Shown here piece by piece: positions 60,301 to 64,000 of a stretch of 64,000 nt of DNA. The translations under genes and the position numbers were made by a program. Position 1 is the stretch's first letter, and each line of letters begins with the position of its first letter. The notes beneath the pieces were generated by a model that was given only the letters and a program-made list of their open reading frames with translations, had not been told where the DNA came from and did no database searches. This DNA is from Hymenobacter sp. UV11 (GTDB lineage Bacteria; Bacteroidota; Bacteroidia; Cytophagales; Hymenobacteraceae): NCBI RefSeq assembly GCF_004684095.1, contig NZ_SRII01000006.1:124001-188000 (forward strand). The letters run 5' to 3'.

Positions 60301-62441
60301 TGGACCTTGGTCCCAACGCCGCTAATAACTTCAACACGGTAAATGGAACCGGCACCATGCGTATTGGTTCGGCCCTATTCCCGGCCGGCAACTACGCCAC
60401 GTTTGTGGCCCCTGGTGGTGGAACGGTAGACTACTCCGGCGCAGTGCAGCTACCCGCCCGCGATACATACAATAACCTGACTTTCTCGGGAGGCAATGGC
60501 AAGCAACTGAGTAACCTGGACCTGAATATTAACGGTGCGCTGACTGTAGCCGCTAATACCACCGTGGATAACCCTACCAGCCAGAATATCAACCTGAACT
60601 CGGCCACGAGCGGCGCTACCGTGAGTGGCACGTTCAACCTCAACGATGGGGCGTTGACCACGGGTGCTTTCCTAGCTACAAATGCGGGCGGTACGCTCAA
60701 TCTAGGCGCGGGTGCCGTCAACATCGGCACCACGCTCGCCAACGGCGGTATCCTGAACAACGGCACCGGCAACGTAGCAGTGGGCACAGCCTTCAACAAC
60801 AGCGGCACTTACAATGCGAATGTGAAAACCGGTAACCTCACCGTCGGTACCACCTTTGCCAACAGTGGCACCTATACGGCGGGCGTTGGCACGCTGCTCA
60901 TCAACAGCAACTTTAGTAATGTTGCTAACGGCACCTTTACGGCGGCCGCTGGCGACGTCAACGTGCTGGGTACCTTCTTAAATGCGGGCACATACACTGC
61001 GCCGGACGCTACCAACAAAAGCTACCTGCGCGTTACGGGTGACTTTACTAACCTCTCTACCGGCTATTTCACACCGGCTTCGAGCATCGTCATTCTGCAC
61101 AGCAACTTTAGCAACAGTGGCATCTTCGACATTAGCCCTAGCAGTACCCCTGGCAATAGCCTAGTAGTGTTCACAGCCGATATCAACCACACACTGACTG
61201 GTACCACTGCCTTTTATGACCTGCAAAAAGCTGGGGCCAACAACCTAACGCTTGGCGCTAACACTAATGTGACCGTAACCCACATCCTAACGATGCAAAA
61301 CGGTCTCATTTATACAGGTACCAGCAATACGATTTCGCTCAGCTACACCGCTGCTCAGCCTATCGTGGGAGCAAGCCCGGCTACCTACGTAGCCGGCCGC
61401 CTGGCCATGAGCCTGCCCAATACCACGGCCAGTATTCGGGTATTTCCGTTGGGCCTGGGTAACCGCTACCGGCCAGTTACGATTACGCCGCAGAGTACTT
61501 CTACCAACCCGATAGTATTGGTAGAAATTATCAACAGTGCCCCCGCTGGCACCATCGATGGTTCGCTGTCTAATATGTCGGCTAATCGCTATTACCGCAT
61601 TCAGCTACTGTCGGGTACGCTTGCCGCGTCTGCCATCCAGTTGAGTTTCAATACGGACGTAGAAGATGAAAATGTAACCGTGCCCGGCAACCTACGCGTA
61701 GCCCGCACGACTGCCACCGGCCTGCCTACTAGCAGCAATAACTGGAGTAATGCCGGTGGGGCAGGCGTATTCTCACCCGCTGACCCACGCGGCTACACTA
61801 CGTCGGCCGCCGCTATCATCAATAGCACCTCGTTCTTCGCGTTGGCCTCTACCAACTATAATGACAACAAACTTACCGGCATAGCTCCGCTGCCCGTCAA
61901 GTTGATGCAATTTAGCGCTGTGCGTCAGGGCTCGACGGTACGGGTGGCTTGGGCTACGGCTTCGGAGCAAAACAGCGCATACTTCGTGGTGCAACGCTCA
62001 ACCGATGGCCGCACGTTTGCCGATGTGCAGCGCGTGGCGGCCCAGGGTACTACTACCAACCGCCACGACTATGCCACTCTCGATACCCAGCCCCTGGCTG
62101 GCTTGAGCTACTACCGCTTGCACCAAGTCGATATCGATGGCATGGACGACTACTCGCCCGTGGTGGCTGTGCGCTTCGATGGCGTACCAGCTACTCCTAC
62201 CCTGGTGGCGTATCCTAACCCCGCTACCAAGCAAGGCTTCCAGTTGCTCACCACCAAACTCGGCACCACGGGCGGCACAGTGCAGGTATTCGACAACGTA
62301 GGCCGCCTGGTGCTGACCCACGTGGCTGCTGCGGCAGAGGCTGCCATTGAGCCCACGCAGCCGTTGGCTAGTGGCATGTACTTCGTGACGTGGCAGACGG
62401 CCGATGGTCTGAAGCTAAGCACGAAGGTGGTGGTGGAATAA
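54399..62441 (+). CDS. giant secreted T9SS cargo protein with three long beta-rich modules
   Basis: This 2680-residue protein has a clear signal peptide (MRIFLLGLLLLLCNGLAIG|Q). Three long modules each open with a 'W-x(n)-TW' motif followed by a 'L-x-V-x-x-G-x-T-L-D-L' strand pattern: near residue 20 (TGDWASANTWTTD), residue 968 (NGNWETPGTWSTA) and residue 1896 (SGSPWTSASSWTNN). Each then runs into hundreds of residues of short beta strands with repeated 'TLNDNG/GGTLN..AG' turns, as in beta-helix/solenoid surface proteins. An FN3-like linker and T9SS sorting domain ('AYPNPATKQGFQLL' to the end) close the protein. It probably forms a long fibre on the cell surface. No enzyme domain is recognised. 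The stop codon lies inside a 38-bp inverted-repeat terminator. Confidence 0.9.
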   Translation: MRIFLLGLLLLLCNGLAIGQTLYTFNGGGTTGDWASANTWTTDPTGSTSINPSSRVPTNNDNVVITNSFTVYVTSQVTSTGLNVTVQKGGTLDLQTATATFATLSSLSGQGTLRIAAPYFPAVTTNNFGNANTGTVEFYNWPAGPTALPVGQYNNLRLLNKTATPYVVQLDNDLTLNGSLTLIRTNTTVTTPLVSFTLGKTATARTLNVLGDITVGAGTVLGVSAVTLPAPGTPAVQTFHTINASGNFINNGTVNLHVSTDDTQVALLNFTSSTDANFACNGPTDLDILKVDKGNDSKVLLNVTSANYVGTNNLLAAQGNLRLNHVGNGDILALVNGITKLNSNVYLTKIHNGAPSPANLTNSAGWFQLGSTTTSPTLWINNATVLNDNASLFVVYGIYRISGGGKLSSENDGGMVIREDAQVLIEGGTTIVNKFRPSSTAATHRGSFTMTGGIFKCTGKYSSSYDDQFSRFAIPYTTQAFRMSGGSIEVYQPGASGDGFLHIGVNPNNAVVSGGIIKLFVPDITNNNTCKILSTAPLWDLSISKPSTTAAAANSTSKAILSAMTLAFTGATTTIQPLTVLHDFTINGANAVTFDAANQDVTIQGSLTTEANGTYLPGTNTTIFSGGLDQLLTNNGTIGTTANVGTFNNWTVNKSGGTLSLAGNSSFVVSGTLSLLSGVLNDGGKTISAKGNVVNSASHSSGGGSGSIVLAGAGGQIVSGDGTGVFGNLKLNSTATAGTVAATLTANMSVASTLTMQSTHILAIGANRLSLTNVNSSTTNGALILGPGNSYSTSCFIQTAGNQSDLGLQKTYGKGDSFIFPVGTGVGTTARYAPATIELQLATSVLLDKFGQVSVSPTSSRNPFVTGTTNSLAYYWKVRSVGFGPIPVGAVYETFTMTNADATIPTSGSLNNYVPARYQPVAWTKYSTGDMSIGTTGTIPISFIAFKALDTFEGEFTAGYPAAFGTIISFYSIKNGNWETPGTWSTAGYNGTAGTTAIPGAGNPVFIGSADNRAYHTIMVTVANAKSGSLVIDRGSTLDVQTLTGHNFGALPDSKVGGSGRLRVSSSAATPTFPGGDFGSFIQYGGGTVEYYTSGVDFTLPMTSNSGSLTLNQYRNLWLSAATARTITLPNQNLRIYSQLKTGTQSGTGIVMMNTGANGNIRVDSLLNIQAGIFRYPNTTARQVAVDTNVQVDATATFDVATSTVTAVANTLAIGNALTDSPMANSLTNNGTLDFKVGTATVALTFTGSNNTNLTGPTGTLTDLNTLTVNKGTGRTATLNVDVAGTFSSPTNNWLTLTNGTLNFAKTNGTLTIHDLASSYLITDNAGLNVNASGATVTVATNTNAASDLKLAGLIQVLQGTLNVGTPAGTGNDLEYASAGAPGLKVSGTGNLYVNGQIRRTVNNLDGSLRYDQSGGTVNIDGFGATAAQSNERGLFEVQGTGSIFRMSGGTLNLHRSNGRPTFTADLYLAPDSTVVTGGTVVLGNPTTASISSNVIISASSTVPLYNLRVESGASGNTNTGLLAGVIPLTLKGSLTIGNDFSFFNANGLGLNIYQSLNNNNTSVSTALNAGGFQPITTAQTTTFLGGIVTQFLTGTTSNLTVFGSLVMNTPQTNGTLQLSGNTRIAGNLTLTKGTLNDNGQTMTVLGDVLNSATHTSSGTGSIILAGTTNQNIGGNGTGSFGNLTLNNSLGSTTTANQEITKVLTLTTGIFTIGSNLLLLSNPATGAVAGTFDATHFIRTNGIVADLGVRKSYPSGALNFTFPIGAGTTYTPVIMNVTANSAAGTLTVQPIDLAHPSTTGSGTNKISFYWKVSSSNNFSPKVDQNFTYGSNDVIGDENLYKLGRFYKGAWVPVGGIATSTVTPATHTLNNPGYSGTASTIDGDYTGGDVSEFQAVPTFYSRNSTASQPSGSPWTSASSWTNNPDGSDPAPTFNSYPTLASPAVISSGHLITTTTGSLGAATLRLDGTLDLGPNAANNFNTVNGTGTMRIGSALFPAGNYATFVAPGGGTVDYSGAVQLPARDTYNNLTFSGGNGKQLSNLDLNINGALTVAANTTVDNPTSQNINLNSATSGATVSGTFNLNDGALTTGAFLATNAGGTLNLGAGAVNIGTTLANGGILNNGTGNVAVGTAFNNSGTYNANVKTGNLTVGTTFANSGTYTAGVGTLLINSNFSNVANGTFTAAAGDVNVLGTFLNAGTYTAPDATNKSYLRVTGDFTNLSTGYFTPASSIVILHSNFSNSGIFDISPSSTPGNSLVVFTADINHTLTGTTAFYDLQKAGANNLTLGANTNVTVTHILTMQNGLIYTGTSNTISLSYTAAQPIVGASPATYVAGRLAMSLPNTTASIRVFPLGLGNRYRPVTITPQSTSTNPIVLVEIINSAPAGTIDGSLSNMSANRYYRIQLLSGTLAASAIQLSFNTDVEDENVTVPGNLRVARTTATGLPTSSNNWSNAGGAGVFSPADPRGYTTSAAAIINSTSFFALASTNYNDNKLTGIAPLPVKLMQFSAVRQGSTVRVAWATASEQNSAYFVVQRSTDGRTFADVQRVAAQGTTTNRHDYATLDTQPLAGLSYYRLHQVDIDGMDDYSPVVAVRFDGVPATPTLVAYPNPATKQGFQLLTTKLGTTGGTVQVFDNVGRLVLTHVAAAAEAAIEPTQPLASGMYFVTWQTADGLKLSTKVVVE

Positions 62442-62516
62442 CCGCTCTACCCCATAAAAAAGCCCCGACTGCCTACACGCAGTCGGGGCTTTTTTATGGG
62501 GTAGAGCGGTTATTCC
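62435..62516. terminator. 38-bp perfect inverted repeat covering the stop codon of giant gene 2
   Basis: Arms 62435-62472 and 62479-62516 match without error, with a 6-base loop. The left arm includes the last coding bases and TAA; the core AAAAAAGCCCCGACTGC stem and T run form a classic terminator. The right arm is therefore an inverted copy of the gene's end. Confidence 0.93.
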
Positions 62517-62989
62517 ACCTGACTTTCTTGGCTGCCATACCACACGGACAGGTTTTTGCTGCGCAAGACGCCGGAAATTATGCGAAATAAGCCCGTTATC
62601 TATACTGCATCAATCTAGAGCGGTTTCCAAGGACGTGTACAGATTGGCTGGTGCGGGCTGCCAGCTTTTCGTCGACGGGCCGCTCGTTGGGGAAGCCGCT
62701 TGTTCTGCTAGCGAGCGGACATCTGGCGAACAGCCAGCAGCCCGCCTGGTACACCGATTGGGAAACTGCGCTAGTATCTTATCCAGCTATACTCATCGCG
62801 AAGTGCTTTGCGCTGAAAATAAATCAGCGGGATAACTTACTAGCGCACGCGCACCGCGGCAAGCGGTACGCTGGCTTGCGAGGAGCGCTGCCCGAGACAC
62901 TTCCATGTAAAAGGCCCCGTCCGAAAATCCGGGCGAGGCCTTTGCTGGTAAGAAGCCGGTTGCCTTAGCACGCGCCAAGGGGGGTAGGG
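62517..62989. other. non-coding region between giant gene 2 and the convergent T9SS gene
   Basis: About 470 bases with short open frames on the plus strand that lack coding character or recognisable motifs. A terminator for the minus-strand gene is at 62910-62943. The middle part could be a decayed gene or element, but I cannot identify it. Confidence 0.45.
62910..62943 (-). terminator. terminator of the minus-strand T9SS gene
   Basis: Read on the minus strand: AAAGGCC ... GGCCTTT with an inner CG-rich stem (CGCCCGG/CCGGACGG), followed by TTTTA. It lies 47 bases after the stop codon. Confidence 0.8.
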
Positions 62990-64000
62990 CTATTCCTTCA
63001 CGATACGGCACACGGCCGTTTCGGTGCCTTGGCGCACTTCAAGCAAGTAGACGCCAGCCGCCAGGCCTGCTGGCAAGCGCAAGAGCTGCTGGGGCACCAT
63101 AGCTACCGGGGCCAGCACTAAGCGCCCCGTGAGGTCACGCAACGCAACCGTGGCGGCACCACTTTTGGGCAGTTCGATATTGACAAAATTGGTGGCCGGA
63201 TTTGGGAATACTGCGAGGCCGGGCAATGCCTGACTAGCCGCTGCTGCCAGTACCAAATTGAAAGTAGCCGTGCTGGTGGCCGTGCCACTAGGCGTTACTA
63301 CCGTCAGAGGGCCGCTCACATTGCTAGTGCTACTAGGCACTACCAGCGTAATGGTAGTGGCCGAAACCACAGTGTAGTTCGGAATACTCAAGCTGCCAAT
63401 ACTCACGGCCGTAGCCCCCATCAGGTTGGTGCCCGTGATAGTAACCGTAGTAGCAGGGCCACCCATAGTAGGCGTGAAACTAGCAATGGCAGGAGCCAGC
63501 ACGGGCACCGTTACCGTGAAAGCAGTGGTGCTAGTGGCCGTGCCGCCCTGCGTGGTCACGGCAATGAAGCCCGAGGCAGCACCCCCGGGCACCGCAAACG
63601 TAATAGTAGCGGCATCTACGACCGTAAAGGCTGACACCCCTATCCCATTCAACGTCAGCGAAGTCGCATTCGTGAAGTTGGTACCCGTTACCGTGACCGT
63701 AGTGCCCACTGGCCCGCTGCCGGGCGTGAAGCTGGCAATAGCCGGCGCGGGTGCTACCGGCGCAAAGGCCATTCCCCGGAAGGCAGTATTAGTGCCGGCT
63801 GTGGCAATGGCCGCTGGGAGGTCTGTGAGGGTAGGCGTGTTATTATAGCCCGTGTTATCAGTAAGAAAAAACAATTCATTGCTACTAGTAGCGGCCAGCG
63901 ATACCGTCGTACCGCTGGTCGTACCATTGAGGCCACGCACTGCCGAGGAGGAAGCAATAGTGCCATTTTGTACCCAAATCCCACCTACTAAGCTCCATTT
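62990..64000 (-). CDS. T9SS cargo protein with two IPT/TIG domains, 3' part only
   Basis: The minus-strand frame is open from the window edge at 64000 to the stop at 62990 (336 codons seen). Two IPT/TIG immunoglobulin-like domains are evident, each opening 'PAIASFTP..G..GTTVTVTGTNF/L' and holding 'ATTITFAVP' or 'ATTITLVVP'. A T9SS sorting domain follows ('LAVFPNPATNFVNIEL' to 'VYLLEVRQGTETAVCRIVKE'). The visible N-terminal part (FLTDNTGYNN, AFRGMAFAP) resembles the end of a choice-of-anchor or beta-propeller domain. The protein is secreted and surface-bound or released; its main functional domain lies beyond the window. CCCTACCCCC follows the stop codon directly, as at the first giant gene. 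Confidence 0.88.
   Translation of the reverse strand, partial: KWSLVGGIWVQNGTIASSSAVRGLNGTTSGTTVSLAATSSNELFFLTDNTGYNNTPTLTDLPAAIATAGTNTAFRGMAFAPVAPAPAIASFTPGSGPVGTTVTVTGTNFTNATSLTLNGIGVSAFTVVDAATITFAVPGGAASGFIAVTTQGGTATSTTAFTVTVPVLAPAIASFTPTMGGPATTVTITGTNLMGATAVSIGSLSIPNYTVVSATTITLVVPSSTSNVSGPLTVVTPSGTATSTATFNLVLAAAASQALPGLAVFPNPATNFVNIELPKSGAATVALRDLTGRLVLAPVAMVPQQLLRLPAGLAAGVYLLEVRQGTETAVCRIVKE

Noticed and set aside
62651..62968. Plus-strand 105-codon frame downstream of the giant gene
   Set aside because: No recognisable motifs, overlaps a minus-strand terminator, and competing frames overlap it; kept only as unexplained intergenic DNA.

Overview
The window looks like chromosomal DNA of a GC-rich member of the Bacteroidota, most likely Hymenobacteraceae (Hymenobacter-like). 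The evidence is three secreted proteins with C-terminal type IX secretion (T9SS) sorting domains, a SusA-type periplasmic neopullulanase, -7 promoter elements of the TAnnTTTG type, little Shine-Dalgarno signal, and Bacteroidota-typical families (DUF4468, DUF2975 with an XRE partner, patatin-BamA, PAP2_C). I see no rRNA, tRNA, CRISPR array or complete insertion sequence. All assignments come from reading the sequence; no database was searched.

Layout. 0-10 kb: housekeeping and envelope genes (DUF421 fragment, DUF5872-like protein, patatin with an outer-membrane barrel, GH43, alpha/beta hydrolase, ECF sigma factor with a small overlapping partner, endonuclease III, CBM-esterase, DUF4468, SRAP). 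10.3-17.9 kb: an alpha-glucan block (GT35-like phosphorylase lacking the PLP lysine, two exported GH13 amylases, an SLC45-like sugar transporter), interrupted by a GxxExxY nuclease-like gene framed by inverted repeats. 18-25 kb: S1/P1-type nuclease, def-ruvX, S41 protease, DUF2975/XRE pair, HMG-CoA reductase. 25.2-27 kb: a PhyH dioxygenase, then about 1 kb without protein genes holding an array of similar hairpins ended by a terminator, read here as a candidate structured RNA. 27-36.5 kb: TetR, purU, fused trehalose-6-P synthase/phosphatase facing a GH15 enzyme, HxlR regulator with two SDR genes, GNAT-nitrilase fusion. 36.7-45.3 kb: FMN-fold stress protein, MATE pump, sphingomyelin-synthase-like PAP2, exported M20 peptidase, outer-membrane barrel, two-CBM20 4-alpha-glucanotransferase. 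45.9-64 kb: two consecutive giant T9SS cargo genes (2654 and 2680 codons) behind AT-rich leaders, and the 3' part of a third on the other strand.

How the genes fit together. The amylases, transporter, phosphorylase-like enzyme, CBM20 glucanotransferase, GH15 enzyme and TPS/TPP form a plausible starch/maltodextrin-to-trehalose network: periplasmic cleavage, uptake, cytoplasmic rearrangement, and trehalose storage or turnover.

The most unusual DNA-level features are (1) the hairpin array at 26.58-26.94 kb, with varying stems, a constant C-rich loop, its own promoter-like box and its own terminator; (2) the octamer CTACCCCC/GGGGGTAG, scattered at high density on both strands and often just before start codons; (3) unusually long and mostly perfect inverted repeats at gene ends, some including stop codons; and (4) the inverted-repeat-framed GxxExxY cassette, with a possible gene-less relative at 10.1 kb.
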